From Cymbomonas tetramitiformis (Eukaryota; Chlorophyta; Pyramimonadophyceae; Pyramimonadales; Pyramimonadaceae), in assembly GCA_001247695.2 (NCBI GenBank), contig LGRX02010121.1:1-39114 (forward strand): DNA of 39,114 nt, given 5' to 3'. The notes beneath the pieces were generated by a model. The model had not been told where the DNA came from, did not search any database, and worked only from the letters and a program-made list of their open reading frames with translations. A program made the translations under genes and the position numbers. This document shows, piece by piece, positions 8,791-21,500 of this stretch; position 1 is the first letter of the stretch, and every line of letters starts with the position of its first letter.

Positions 8791-9068
8791 ACCATCTTAC
8801 TGCGGCCGGTTTAACAACAGTGTAGATTACAGTGTTTAGTTAGTCGCTTGCCACTCTCACCTTCAACGTTAGCTGCAGGGGAGGTTGCAAAAAAAATCAC
8901 GGCAATAACACAAGCTTGGTTTGTTTGTACTGAAGCGTGGCCCATACTGAAGTCCTCCGAAAGTTCTGCGACCCACAGCCACTCACCTCCCTCAGGAGCC
9001 ACAGCCACTCACCTCCCTTAGCAGCACGACTAAATACCATCCAAAGACGAGTTTGGTACTGAACCATT

Positions 9069-9360
9069 ACTTTCAGTCTTGGCATCATCATCACAGCGAT
9101 GTGGAACAAAACTGTACCATATGGTGTCTTTCTGGTGCTCGACCACACTTTCAGTCTTGGCATCATCATCAGAGCGATATGGAACAAAACTGTACCACCT
9201 AGTGTCAATCTGGTGCTCGACCACACTTTTAATCTTGGAACCCTCAGAGCGGTATGAAACGAGACTGTGATAAGTATCAGTTCATCACTGGACCATACCT
9301 TTCGGTCTTGGGTCAAATAGTAACAAGACTGTGATCAGGGTCACTACTGGAATGCGCCAA
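9069..9360. repeat. Tandem repeat, 78-bp unit, 3-4 diverging copies
   Basis: ACTTTCAGTCTTGGCATCAT begins at 9069 and 9147, and a diverged form begins at 9225, giving exactly 78 bp. A fourth, shorter and more diverged copy follows at about 9296. The minus-strand ORF across it repeats a 26-residue unit, because 78 is a multiple of three. Confidence 0.85.
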
Positions 9361-10303
9361 GGATGTGGAAAAAAAAATATATACAAGAAGCTCGTTACAC
9401 CACGGTCTGAGACTCAAATATCGGAACTTTGGTTGCTCGAGAACAACGCAGCGTGAGCGCAGCGCTGGAGCGCGGGGTCTTGGAGAGTTGCAGCTGTCAG
9501 GGTTTACAAGGATAGTGTGCCCTGAGAAAGCTGATAGTCTTGGTGCACTCAAAAGGCGAGGAGGTCTCAAAACGCAACAGGTGTTAATAGAGGCAACAAC
9601 ATCACAAGCCCACGTGTGGGTCCTCGCACTGCCCTCACCCCCGTGCGCAGGCACTCTGCTGGACATGCGGTATTGTAAAGTCTGAAAAATGGCAGCTTCT
9701 ACACGCCCCATGTTACAGCTGAAAGCTCGATGCTGTGAGGACAATAACGCAGCCACGTCAAACACGAGTCCCAAGGTGTAATAGTTCTTTGGACTTGGTG
9801 TGGTCTTACGGCCAAGCGCTTTAGCAGAAAAGGACTCCGAAAGATAGTAGTCGTGTGATTTCAACCCTCAACAACAAAATAATAATATATGTAAAGGCGC
9901 CCCGGTATAAAGGCTTGAACGAATCCAAAATATCGTATCGGGCATCACGCCTGATCCTGGCGCATCGGGTAAGACGCACCCACCTAATCGATAGCAACAG
10001 TGTGCGCGGATCGGAGACACTGTATGATGTTCACGGACACACGGTTCCTGTTAGGTTTGCATGCGGTTGAAGTGCCGGGCTGTGCGAATTCCCCAGCACA
10101 AAAACGCCCACTCCAAGTTTGTACACGGCGTAGTACAACATGATACTTGCAATCTGTTGAGACATTTATCAAATAGCATGCTCTCGGTACGAACACGTTT
10201 AACTGGGAGGAGGCGAGACACAATTTCAATACCCAAGTTTATTGGGGAAAAAATCGGAGATGGAATCGAAGATCCCCCTCTTTTGAAAAATCGGGAAATA
10301 TAT
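9361..10303. other. No recognised gene
   Basis: A 183-codon minus-strand frame (9864-9313) is open but shows no family, no domain texture and partly overlaps the 78-bp repeat, so I do not call it. Nothing else supportable is visible. Confidence 0.4.
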
Positions 10304-10550
10304 AATTCAGTCGCTCTTAACACTGTGTCATTGTCGAAATTCACGAATTCCCCTTAACAGTGCGAAAAAATGAAGCCAGACACTGTGACACTGTACGCTG
10401 TACACGATTTTTGTCTCAGTTTTTTTTACGTCTTCATTCTTCAAATCTGAGAAATGTGTGAACGGATTCCGAAAATTCAGTCGCTCTTAACACTGTGTCA
10501 TTGTCGAAACTCACGAATTCCCCTTAACAGTGCGAAAAAATGAAGCCAGA
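10304..10550 (+). repeat. 77-bp direct repeat pair, 170 bp apart
   Basis: 10304-10380 (AATTCAGTCGCTCTTAACAC ... AAAAATGAAGCCAGA) recurs at 10474-10550 with one change. Downstream, ACACTGTACGCTGTACACGA-like words repeat several times up to the gap. Confidence 0.8.
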
Positions 10551-10649
10551 ATCGTAGGCTGTACACTGTACGCTGTACACGACACAGAGTAGAGCTGTGA
10601 CACACGACACAGTGAGCTGTGACACACGACTCAGTGTGTCACTGTACAC

Positions 10650-10688
10650 ACGACACGACACGACACGACACGACACGACACGACACGA
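10650..10688. repeat. ACACG pentanucleotide satellite running into the assembly gap
   Basis: Perfect CGACA/ACACG units run up to position 10688, where the sequence becomes N. The gap is probably a collapsed or unresolved satellite. Confidence 0.85.
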
Positions 10689-11153
10689 NNNNNNNNNNNN
10701 NNNNNNNNNNNNNNNNNNNNNNNNNNNNNNNNNNNNNNNNNNNNNNNNNNNNNNNNNNNNNNNNNNNNNNNNNNNNNNNNNNNNNNNNNNNNNNNNNNNN
10801 NNNNNNNNNNNNNNNNNNNNNNNNNNNNNNNNNNNNNNNNNNNNNNNNNNNNNNNNNNNNNNNNNNNNNNNNNNNNNNNNNNNNNNNNNNNNNNNNNNNN
10901 NNNNNNNNNNNNNNNNNNNNNNNNNNNNNNNNNNNNNNNNNNNNNNNNNNNNNNNNNNNNNNNNNNNNNNNNNNNNNNNNNNNNNNNNNNNNNNNNNNNN
11001 NNNNNNNNNNNNNNNNNNNNNNNNNNNNNNNNNNNNNNNNNNNNNNNNNNNNNNNNNNNNNNNNNNNNNNNNNNNNNNNNNNNNNNNNNNNNNNNNNNNN
11101 NNNNNNNNNNNNNNNNNNNNNNNNNNNNNNNNNNNNNNNNNNNNNNNNNNNNN
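10689..11153. other. Assembly gap (465 N)
   Basis: All bases are N. No feature can be called, and open frames crossing it are meaningless. Confidence 1.
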
Positions 11154-11235
11154 TATTTTTTCCCCACCTGTACGTTCACGTACCCCCTATAACGAGCAAC
11201 GAGCGCTGAGCGGGGTTTTCGGGTTTCAGGGATCA

Positions 11236-11374
11236 GGCGCTGGCGCTTTGGCGGATGAAGGCAGCGCCAGCGCGGCGCTTGGGCGTGAGGCACGGCGCCG
11301 GCGCGCTGGCGCGGCGCCTGTATCTCTACCCTCGAGGGCCCGCTGGCGCGTCCGATTTAGGCGCGCCGGCGCTT
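11236..11374. repeat. GC-rich palindromic patch
   Basis: At least six overlapping words of the GCGCTGGCGC / GCGCCAGCGC / GGCGCGCCGGCGC type alternate in orientation, giving many possible foldbacks inside otherwise moderate-GC sequence. Confidence 0.6.
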
Positions 11375-12011
11375 GCAAATTTCACCCTTGTTCCCAAACC
11401 AGTTTTAAGGACGGGCCTAAACGTCATGCATGATTCGATTAACGATACTGTAGAGAAATACAAATAGCTAATAGGGTTTACTGCATTTTAAACCGTGGAG
11501 CTCCCGTCCGTGCTGCATCATCTCGAGTCTTCCAACTATTCGAGCACACCAACACGTCTGATATGTAATATATCAACGATGCAATTTGTTCCGGAGTTTT
11601 TTGTGACCTCCTCCGAGTCAATACGAGGCCTCGTGAAATATCGTTTTGTAAAGGCGTACTGAAAATTTCCGAGTCGAGTTTACTGAGCTCATCACCCATA
11701 GACACTGCTGGAATCACCCCCTCAAACCGTTCAATCCGTCTATCAGTGTGCCGTGCGGGTAGGACCTCCAACCAACGAATAATCTGTGCAGGACGTTTCT
11801 TCACAATGTTGCGCCAATAAGTGGAGGATGACCTATGTTTGACCATGGAATGTGTCACTCGTTAAACGTGCAGGGTCCCCGAACGAATGAGTCGCCTTCC
11901 TGTCCTTCAGCTTTGAATAGGAAGTGACATACGCAGCGTCTTGAGGGTGTCGTTAAAAGCATAGGCTTCCAGCAAACCTTCACACGCAGATATTTGTCTG
12001 GTAGCAATATT
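11375..12011. other. Region upstream of the UBTD-like gene
   Basis: A minus-strand frame (11858-11478, 126 codons) is open but has no recognisable family. The rest presumably holds the 5' UTR and promoter of the gene starting at 12012. No TATA box or CpG landmark is clear enough to call. Confidence 0.35.
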
Positions 12012-13922
12012 ATGGGCTGTTTTTCAAGCAAGGAACTAGGCGAAGGTGAGTCGGATAAGGCTTACGATATTTGTTCCTCCCACAGAATGAACGCGTGCGC
12101 AACTACAATCTGCTCAGTACACGCCCTTGAAATTGCTTCTTCGCTGCTTGTCTTCTTCGGTTTCTTGCAACGCTGTTCTCAATAACGGCGTGTTTCAACG
12201 CTTTCTCTGAAGTCAGGTGGTGAGAATAACCCCAAGAAAATTCAAAAGCCTGCTTCTTTCAAATATGATCCGCCTTTGACGCGTTCCCAGCTGAAGAGTA
12301 TGCGTGATGAGTTCTGGGATACCTCACCATACTACGGAGGGAAACGGGGTAAGTTTCTAAATATTTCCTCGGTGTCCGTGTTACCCTTCAAAGATTGCAG
12401 ATTACTAAAAGGCACTCACCACCTCAGAAGACGCACTATCAGACGACTTTGCTTCGCCAGATCAGATCACATGAGTTCTTGTCGCACCATATTCGAGATG
12501 AAATTCGTGTGTGTGCGACCTCGCCTGCGATCTGAGGCACAAGGCGAAAAAAGGCTGCACGCACGTATAGACGGACGCACGCTCACAATAGCCAGTCCAA
12601 GTTGCGCTCTGTTGCCCCAACCAGCGGAACTTTGTAACTGGGTGACTAGATCTATGTTTCGATTCTGTGGTCAAACTCGACTTGCTCAAGAACAGCGTGG
12701 TATACTCAAACCAGTACACAACCACGCAAGTCGTGCTGGTTACTTCATATACAGAGACCTTATTGTTCCTTTCTTTCTCGTTTGATATCTGCGGGGAAAC
12801 CGGGGTTTCACTATGATGGTTGCAAAGCTTTTAGGTGTTTCCCTAGGATAGATCTTGCCGTTACTTCTGTATTCTACTTGGAAACTCATGCTCACCTTGG
12901 CTTGGCTATTTTGACCCAATAAGTAAGTTTGCCCGGCATAATGAACGCATCTGAGCTTATGTGCCGACCCCTACATTTAGTTGAACCGAGAGAAACGCCA
13001 AACAAGCCACAGATAAAGTTTAAACGAATATGCGAAGCTTTCTACCACCGCTTACGCACCTGTGTTGATCCCTCCCCTTCTTCTTTTCCCTCAGAAATCT
13101 GGGACGTTCTGAAGGCAGCGATAGAATCTCCTGATAAAGAAATGTCTCAGCTGTTGCTTGAAAGCGCCGGTGTCATCATTGACGTCCCGGACTTAACCGT
13201 GTGCTACGACGAGCTTGGTACGGAACCTTCCCTGCTTCCTTGTGAAGCTTTGCCAACAGCAAAGATGTTTGAGGTGTGGTAACTTCTATGAAATATTTTT
13301 TAGCAGGTGCATCTTGACTTGATAGGGAAAGGCATACCAGTACCAGGAATCAAGTTCAATGTGGCTGCTCCATTGCCACAACTTATGTGAAGGACGCCAG
13401 TAGTTTCAGGGTTCAAGGGCTGCTTTGAGTGACACTTCTTGGAGTGACACCATCCGTGGTAAGGTCGGGCCTTACAGTGCCCACATACGTTTCCCTGGTT
13501 TAAGGGTGGCACATCATACTCAACATCTAAGTTAAGCCAGCGAGATCTGTTTCACGGTATTATTACTCTTGGTGTGTACGTATGCCGCGCTTCCTTCGAT
13601 GCCCTTCTTGCAGTGTTCTGCTGCATCTTTGGCATTGCCAAATACACTTCCACTGCTTTCAAGGAGGGAAGAGGGCACCTGTAAAGACTCTTCTTTCAGG
13701 TCTGCTTTTGTGTGGAACTACACGGCAGGTGCCAAGTATGAGCTGCCAAAGTGGGTTCTTGCAGACCCTTCGAATCTCCTACCCGAGAAGGCCTTCAGCA
13801 CACCGCAATCTCCGTCTCTAGTTTCGAAAGAATCTGCTCAGTTTGCTGTGCCCGCTGCTCAATCTGCTGTGCATTCTTCCCAGGATTCTGACAATCCGCT
13901 CTACAGCGCTCCTTCTGCTTAA
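12012..13922 (+). CDS. UBTD: UBTD-like protein, plant-type (4 exons)
   Basis: Exons 12012-12045, 12217-12348, 13095-13217 and 13729-13922 are joined by GT-AG introns, all phase 1, giving 160 residues. The start MGCFSSK is a textbook N-myristoylation/palmitoylation signal, so the protein is probably membrane-anchored. The body reads LTRSQLKSMRDEFWDTSPYY, EIWDVLKAAIES, LTVCYDELG and AKYELPKWVLADPSNLL. These match the conserved N-terminal ubiquitin-binding (UBD) domain of animal UBTD1/UBTD2 and the short plant homologues, which also end near this point. Animal UBTDs continue into a ubiquitin-like domain. Here the last exon instead carries a Ser/Ala/Gln-rich tail and stops, so the plant form is the better match. 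UBTD1/2 are thought to act with E2 ubiquitin-conjugating enzymes. The gene is on the same strand as the DDX31 gene downstream. Confidence 0.88.
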
Positions 13923-15548
13923 ACCGGGGATGCCAAAGCGGTACCTGTCGTTGCTATGCACTGGTCTTATAAAACGCGTTATCTCTGCTGCCCAAGATGA
14001 TTAGGACGAGGGGACAACTTGGGATATGTTTGCTATCTTAGAATGGCTTCACGAAGATCAACGACCAGAGGATAGGCTGTGGGTTAATTGTCATGCATCA
14101 AGTCATATTTTTGTGCACTGAAGTTGCTTATAAGCTGTAGTTCACACATACTGGTTCCAGATAGAGAAAAGAATAAGTGAAGTCCTTCGAGCTGCTTTTT
14201 AATGGGTTAGATGTCGGTCCATCCGAGAAGTTGTTGCAAGCACCAGCATCTCTACAATTGAGGATTTTCCAGAATACCGTTCGGTTTAAAATAAACTCTC
14301 CTTAACACTGACAAACTCAAAGAGTTATTAGGAAATAAGAGTAAAAATCAAAGGCACACGTTTTGGTTTGGTAAGGATTGGTTCTAGTTGCTGCTTATTG
14401 GTAGTGATATGCCACATCCACAATTCATAAATCCATTGGCACCAATCTCTGTTATCCTCATTCAGTTTTGTATACAGGTGACTAGAGTTGCTTGGAGGGG
14501 AGACTACAACACCATGGACCGACGAGGGTGACTGTCGTTACTAATACAGCACGATGCATCACTAGATATTTGCTGCCGTGCGAAATAGCTACAAATCTTA
14601 AGTTCTTCTAATCATGTTTAAGTAGTGGAGTTTACGTGGTTTCCTTTAAATAATAGCGCCGGTGACCTTTTTTGCGACGCACAAGCAGCTCGAGGCAACT
14701 TATATAGCCTGCGATAGGCACTAGGCAGTTTATAACGGCTGAGAGATGACAAGGGCATAATTTAGGATCCATAGCCTTTTGAGCCGCAGCTCTACTTCTT
14801 TTTGTACAGTTCAAGGAACTTCACGCGATATTTAAAAATTACCTGCTGTGCGATCACACTAACACAAACATTAAACTGGGCCCAAAAGTGAAGACTGAGA
14901 GTTCGAAGTCAACTTCTGGAACGCCACCCGACGAGTTTCAAGACGAGGAGAATCTATACTTAAGAAACATATATAATATATAATATATATCTGTTCATTG
15001 TGACAGAGAACGACAGCGACAGCGGAACGCGGAACGAGCTAAGATAAATAAATAACATATGTTTGGGGTTTTAGCTATCGTGGGCGGTCGGTCGGAGCGG
15101 TGACAGGTGACAACATGACAAGATGGCAAGGCACTCAGGTCGAGGGGTGAAACTAGGAGGGACCAGACCCCCCCATCGACAATGGGGGAAAGTCTGTTCC
15201 CCCACGTGAGTTTGCTCACGCGGCGTATGGAACGGGCTTATGTCAGGCTTCAAGGACTCTTAACCGTGCGTTGTCTTATATCTGTGATATCGGGCGAAGT
15301 CCCAATAGTTGATAGGTGGTTAGGGGCTCTAAAATTCAATTTGGGTACCTTAAAGGTATCCCCCCCATCCCGTTAGTTTTTAGGGGGGTTAGATAATTTT
15401 CCGAGCATGGCTTCACTTTTTTTATGCGGAGTTGCGGACACACGATAGGTCACTAGGAAGTGACCCTCGCGCTGATCGATCGCGAATTCGGCTCGGCCGC
15501 GCAGCGGCCGCTCGGAGAACCTGCAACCTCTGCCGTCTGCGTCTGGCG
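13923..15548. other. Intergenic region between UBTD-like and DDX31 genes
   Basis: AT-moderate, with no supportable ORF. It contains a TA tract (about 14968-14990), a homopolymer-rich stretch with several G and C runs (15165-15215, 15358-15395) and a short GC-rich palindrome (CGGCCGCGCAGCGGCCG, about 15496-15512) just before the DDX31 start, which could be promoter-associated. Confidence 0.45.
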
Positions 15549-18500
15549 ATGGCGTGGGACATAAACTTCAAGACGAAGAGTGACACACGGACTGCTCGTG
15601 CTGCAAACCCTTCGCCTTGCCTAACGCATTCTCAGCTACTGCCCAAGACAAAATATAGCACATTGCAGGACAACAGTGACACACAGCTTGTTATGGATTA
15701 TAACGAAGAAGGTGATGGCGGTTTCATGCTTAATCTGACGTCCGAAGTTGAAGATAAGAAAAAGGTGCATAGGCGGGGCGGCGTGAATCGTCGTCTGAAG
15801 CGAAGACGCGACTTCAAAACCGGCTCTGAAAAACGCTTTGAGGCTTCGAAGAGTTTGATCTCACGGGAAAACGATGTACGTGAAGTTAACGCTGAGGATA
15901 TCGGGGATCCACCTGCCAAGCGACCTCGATTTGTTGAGACAACTCCATCGCAAAAGCGTCTTGGCCCGAAATCGGTAGCCCCCGCAGCGCCATGTTCTGT
16001 TGTGCGTGAATGAGTTACGTGGAGCAGTCGCAGTGATTTCTTTCCGTAAAAATTTTGGGTGCAGACGACCAAAATTACTATTCAATCTTATGTTCTATCT
16101 ACGAAATCCAGGTGAAAGCGACCACCGCCCGGCCAACTATCTCCGAAGCGGCACGTAAACGAACTGCAGGACCTGTACGAGTAAACGGGAAGAAGGCATG
16201 TTCTCATCAGAAACGTCCTAGTGACTCCGCCTTCCATGCTGAGCTCGTCCCACCAGGTGGGCAATCCTCTTCAGGAAGCCGCTTTCTTTTGTCTTAGCCT
16301 GCCTGGTCCCTCGCCTGCACGAAATCTTACCCTGTGTAGCGTTGGTCTCGAAGGATATCACGAGGTTTAAAGTTAAGAAAATCCCTGCCGTGTTGCCCAT
16401 TGATCAGCTGTGTGGTTTATTCAATTTGGAACTCTTACTCATCGGGGCCACCAAGGAGCCAACCAGTTCTGGTGCATTGAAGGAGCGAAAACCCTAACCA
16501 AAGCATTCTGTGCAGTCCCTCGCGAGTTTTAAGTGTTATTCGTCCTTCGTTGTTCCTTGGTTGGACCAGATACACCACCCGACTCCCCTCTCAGAGATCC
16601 CGAGCCACTTGACGAGGACACCAACACACGCCTCTTCGGTGGAGATCCCTCCACCTTCGCGGGTCTGGGACTTGCCGAGAAGATAGTCAATCAACTGCAG
16701 GTACGGCTCCCGCGAGCCTTGCGGGACTTAGTGGCGACGATCTCGCTTTGCAACTCGCGTGACCTCCCTGATTTCCAGGGACAAACCTCTCCTGATGTCT
16801 TGATATTTGCTGTAGCAGTGTACAATATGGATTAATCTCTGGGCCCTCTCTCCTGAGAAACCCTGCATCGCCCAGTGTTCTTGGATGCGGCTCTCAGGCA
16901 CTCGGTCTGCGCAATGGAAGAGTGACTTGAGGGGGCGCTCGGGCTGTCCTTCAGGGCTCGGTGGGGTTTTCAGCGCCCACGAAAGTTCAACAACAAGCCA
17001 TTCCCCCGCTGCTCGCAGGTTGACAAGCTGCGACTCAAGACTCGCTTCCGCCTTGCGAGGGTCCCTCTACCCTTGAGGGCATTTTCTAGTGCCTTATCTG
17101 GAATGTTGTTCCTCTTCTTGAATCCTGTGTATGCTGTTGTCAGCATCGACCTTTGTCGGTTCACTGACCTGCGTAAAGTCTGCGTGACAGGAGACCTCTC
17201 ATAAGGTCTTTCCCTTCCGTTTGCTACGTTCGTATGCTGTAGGGAAGAAAGCGCTTTGTCTCCTCGCGCATATTTTTAGTCGATCGCGACTGCTGTTCTC
17301 CACTGGCGCCTAAAGTTTGCTGCATCCTATGGTCGCTACGATCGCACGGTTCCATTCGTGGTGTTGTACCTTCAAGATTGGATTCCTTGCTCAAGCCTTT
17401 AGTAAACACTCGAGTGCCGGTCAGAGGGAGCTAGGAGGACGTGGAGGCCCATCTCAGCGAGTGCCGGTCAGAGGGAGCTAGGAGGCCCTCTGACTGCCCG
17501 GCGTAGCGTGTTTATTGGCGAAGGTTTTTTATAGGGGATGATTGGCGGAGATTCAACCGATTTTTCCTGGTTTGTGGTTTGAAATGGCACAGGCCGCGAC
17601 ATTATGGTGCGCGCAGAGACCGGTTCGGGCAAGACTCACGCTTACCTGGCACCGGTACCCAGCTCCCGTTGTAGCACCCTGCCGGAATCTTGAGAGCGCC
17701 TTTCATTTCTGGCGGCCCTGCTTGTTGGCCCTGCCGCGCGTGAGAGGCTGGCGCCGTCGTGCCCCCGGTGTTGGGATTTGCGTATGCAGATTGTGTCCCA
17801 GCTTGGGGAGAAGCAGCCGCGATTGCTGCGGGCAGATGGTACACGCGCGCTGGTGCTGGTCCCCACGCGTGAACTGTGCCTGCAGATCGTCGAGGCCGCG
17901 GAGGCCCTCAAGCGGCCCTACCATTGGCTTGTGGCGGGGATGCTGGTCGGCGGTGAAAATCGAACGCACGAGAAGGCGCGCTTGCGCAAGGGGGTAGTCA
18001 TCATGGCGGGTACCTTCCCTCCCATCCTCCCTTGCCCGTCAACACCCTTTCTCTGGAGCGCAAGCCTGTGCAACATTTGCCCTAATTGGGACGAAGAAAG
18101 TTACCACGTCCGAGCACTGTAGAGCACAGCACGCTCCAGCTCGGCGGGACCTGATCGCCATCTGCAAGGCCTCTGTGTGCGCACGGAAGAAGATGAGGTC
18201 ATGGAGTGATTCAAATATTGTCCCTCCTCATACAACGCTCACAGCTGCGATCCCACACCTCCGGGCCTCGGAACTGGAAGGGCCAGGCAGAGCCTCCCAC
18301 AAGGCGCCGAGCCGCCGTGTAGATAGTGGCGAAGAATGGCGGCCGGATTGGGAGGTCGGGGTGGGCTTCTGGGAGCAGGGACGGTTGGCAGGCTGCTCGA
18401 CCACTTGAAGAACACCGAGGCCTTCCAGATCGACCAGCTGTCCTGGCTTGTGCTGGACGAGGCTGACCGCCTCCTGGATATGGGGTTTGAGGAGGACCTT

Positions 18501-21500
18501 GCGGAGATCATCAGGTCAGCCTGAAGCGCTGCTGACAGCAGATGCTGGGATGCTCGTGATGCGCAACCAACGTGCCTTTATGTCGATGAAAGCGCCACTT
18601 TCAGTTAAGTCTGATAGGGTTTTTGACCTTTCATACATCTGCCGGACGGATGTGTCTCACAGCTGCCATCTTGACACACTATTGGTATCATCTGGCATAT
18701 AGTGCGCCTTAGGCATACTCTAGGCACCCGCTACTTAACTCACTCCCTGCAGTCAAGGTACATTCAAGGACAAGGCAAAGCTAAGGTACATTCAAGGCAC
18801 AAGGCAAACCTAAGGTGCACTCAAGGTACCTGTTGCGACCTGTCAGACCTCTTAATGGCAGTCAGTACACCTCGAATGCCGTGCTGTGGCCGTGCCTCTC
18901 GCCGAGCTGTGGCTGTGCCTCTCGCCGCGCTTTTGCGGTGCTTCTCGCCGCGCTGTGGCCGTACCTCTCGCCTTGCTGTGGCCGTGCCCCTCGCCGTGCT
19001 GTGGCCGTGCCCCTCGCCGTGCTGTGGCCGTGCCCCGCCGCCGTGGTGGCCGTGCCCCCGGGCGTGCTGGGCTCGCCTCTCGTTGCTGTGCCTTTCGCTC
19101 GTGCTGTGGCCGTGCTCTCGCCGCCTTGTTGTACCTCTCGCGGCGTCTTTTGCTGTACCCGGCCGGTATTCTCGCTCGCGCCAGTGGTGGCTGTGCTCCC
19201 GGCCGGCTGTGGCCGTGCCTCGGTGCCAGGCCTGGGTCTCCTCGCCGCTTGCCGAGGCTCGCCGCGCTTGCCGTGCCCTCTCGCCGCGTTGCCGTGCTCG
19301 CCGCGCTGTGGCCGTGCCTCGCCGCCTGCTGTGCCTCGCCGGCAAACGTGCCTCTCGCTCGCGCGTCCGTGCCTCGCCATGCTGTGGTCGTGCTCTCTCG
19401 CGCGGCTTGTGGCTGTGCCTCTGCCGTGCTGTGGCTGTGCCTCGCGCTTGCTGTGCCTCTCGCCGCGCTTTTGCCGGTGCCTCTCGGCCGTGCTGTGGCC
19501 GTGCCTCGCGTGCTGTGGCTGTGCCTCTCGCGCTTTTGCTGTGCCTCTCGCCGCGCTGTGGCCGTGCCTCTCGCCGCGCTTTTGCTGTACCTCTTGCCGT
19601 GCTGTGGCCTTGGTTCCCGCCGCGCTTTGGTCGTGCCTTTTGTTGCGCTATTGCCGCTTGCCTTGCCTATCTCTCTCTCTCTCTCTCTCTCTGCGATGTC
19701 GCCATGCCGACGCGGCGCTGTCGCCATGCCTTCAACGGCGTTTTTTGCAACGCTGTGTCTGCATTATTGCCATCGCTCTCGCAGCACTCTTTTGACGCCT
19801 CTTCTCACATGCTGTTGCGCTACACTCCCGGTACACCTCCAGTATGTTTTTGGCAGACTGGAGGTGGGTTTAGGCTGATGTCCTCATCTCAGGGATGGGA
19901 GAACAAGATGGTGATTGGAGAGTATCATGGTGTGTGGAGTCCTACGCAGCATCCTCAACAAGAAAGCAGAGCTTGGCGATATGGGCTCGAAGCGCCGCCA
20001 GAACGCCCTGCTCTCCGCCACCATGCACTCCGGCCTGCAACGTCTTGCCCAGCTCAGCATGCGTCGCCCCCTCACTATTGGGTTCTCCATGGACGACGCC
20101 AGAGCCACCTCTGGTGAGCCCGCCCTTGCCTGCCATGGCGATTGCCAGCCGCAGATGGACCCGCCCTTGCCTGCCATGGTGATTGCCAGCGCAGATAGAC
20201 TCGCCCTTGCCTGCCACGGCGATTGCCAGCCGCAGATGGACCCGCCGCATGCCATGGTGGCTGCCAGCCGCAGATGGACCCGCCTTGCCTGCCATGGCGA
20301 TTTCCAGCCGCAGATGGACCCGCCCTTGCCTGCCATGGCGACTGCCAGCCGCAGATGGACCCCTCTGCCTGCCATGGCGATTGCCAGCCGCAGATGGACC
20401 CGCCCTGCCTGCCATGGTGATTGCCAGCCGCAGATAGACCCGCCTTGCCTGCCATGGCGATTGCCAGCCGCAGATAGACCCGCCCTGCCTGCCATGGCGA
20501 TTGCCAGCCGCAGATGGACCCGCCCTTGCCTGCCATGGCGATTGCCAGCCGCAGATGGACCCACCCTTGCCTGCCATGGCGATTGCCAGCCGCAGATAGA
20601 CCCGCCCTTGCCTGCCATGGCGATTGCCAGCCGCAGATAGAGCCTCTGTTGTTTTGCACATGTGCGCTAAGGCTGCAAGGATTGGCAGGTGGCAAGACTG
20701 CGCGTGGTAGCAAGGCTCTTGGCGAGGAGGGCGAGGATCAGGATGGCGGGGGCGAGGGCGAGGAGCATCACACAGTTGCGGAGCAGGGCGTGTGTGGAGC
20801 CGGTATCTATGATTTTCCCACTCTCCATCGTGACCACTCCTGCGCATCGTCTTGCGGAGAAGGCTGCATCGAGGCTCGGTGGTGCTATGCCAAGGAAGCC
20901 TGAAACTGGGCCTCGGACTGAGGCGCGGCTGCGTATTTGCGCAGGCTCACGATTCTGGCTCTTGTTTGATCTCTCTGCTTTGCTGCCCAGGCTTGGCACA
21001 TACGCATCTCGTAATCTTCAAATGCAGAGGGTCTCTATGCGCTGTCCTGTGTTGCCCCGATGTTATCCTGCGAGGGTTGGGGGTGCCGTGCGTGAGGGGC
21101 GAGGGGTGGGGGTGTCCTGCGTCAGGGGCGAGGCGTGCCGCAGATCCCGATCTTGAGCACGTGTCAATCCCTGAGCAGCTGCGCCAGGTGACTCTCTTGC
21201 TACCTTACGGCTCTGTGCCCTCTGTGAGGGATTGTGAAGGCAATTTATGATGCCGTATACTTCGCAAGCGCTTGCCAGTGCACTCGTCTGGCAGTCGGTT
21301 CACTGCCTGGGAATAAAATCCGGTCTTCATCGGAAACTCTGAAAAAATCTCTTGTCTCTGCTCAGAAAAAATCAGAACTCTGTCATACTGCCAGTTCTGT
21401 AACCGTTGCGGTCACCGCCTGTGTATTGCGTAACATGTTGGCGGTCACTGCCTGTGTATTGCGTAACATGGTTGCGGTCACTGCCTGTGTATTGTGTAAC

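Noticed and set aside
9313..9864. 183-codon minus-strand ORF
   Set aside because: No recognisable family, no splice context, partly in a tandem repeat.
10640..10688. Telomere-like repeat
   Set aside because: The ACACG pentamer does not match plant or algal telomere units and the sequence continues on the other side of the gap.
10597..11433. Open frames crossing the N gap
   Set aside because: N codons are not stops, so the frames are artefacts.
11478..11858. 126-codon minus-strand ORF upstream of the UBTD-like gene
   Set aside because: Open by chance length, with no domain or conserved motif visible.
18702..20117. Very long open frames on both strands (up to 471 codons)
   Set aside because: They arise from the stop-poor 23-bp GC-rich minisatellite in a helicase intron and have no domain; the flanking exons join in phase without them.
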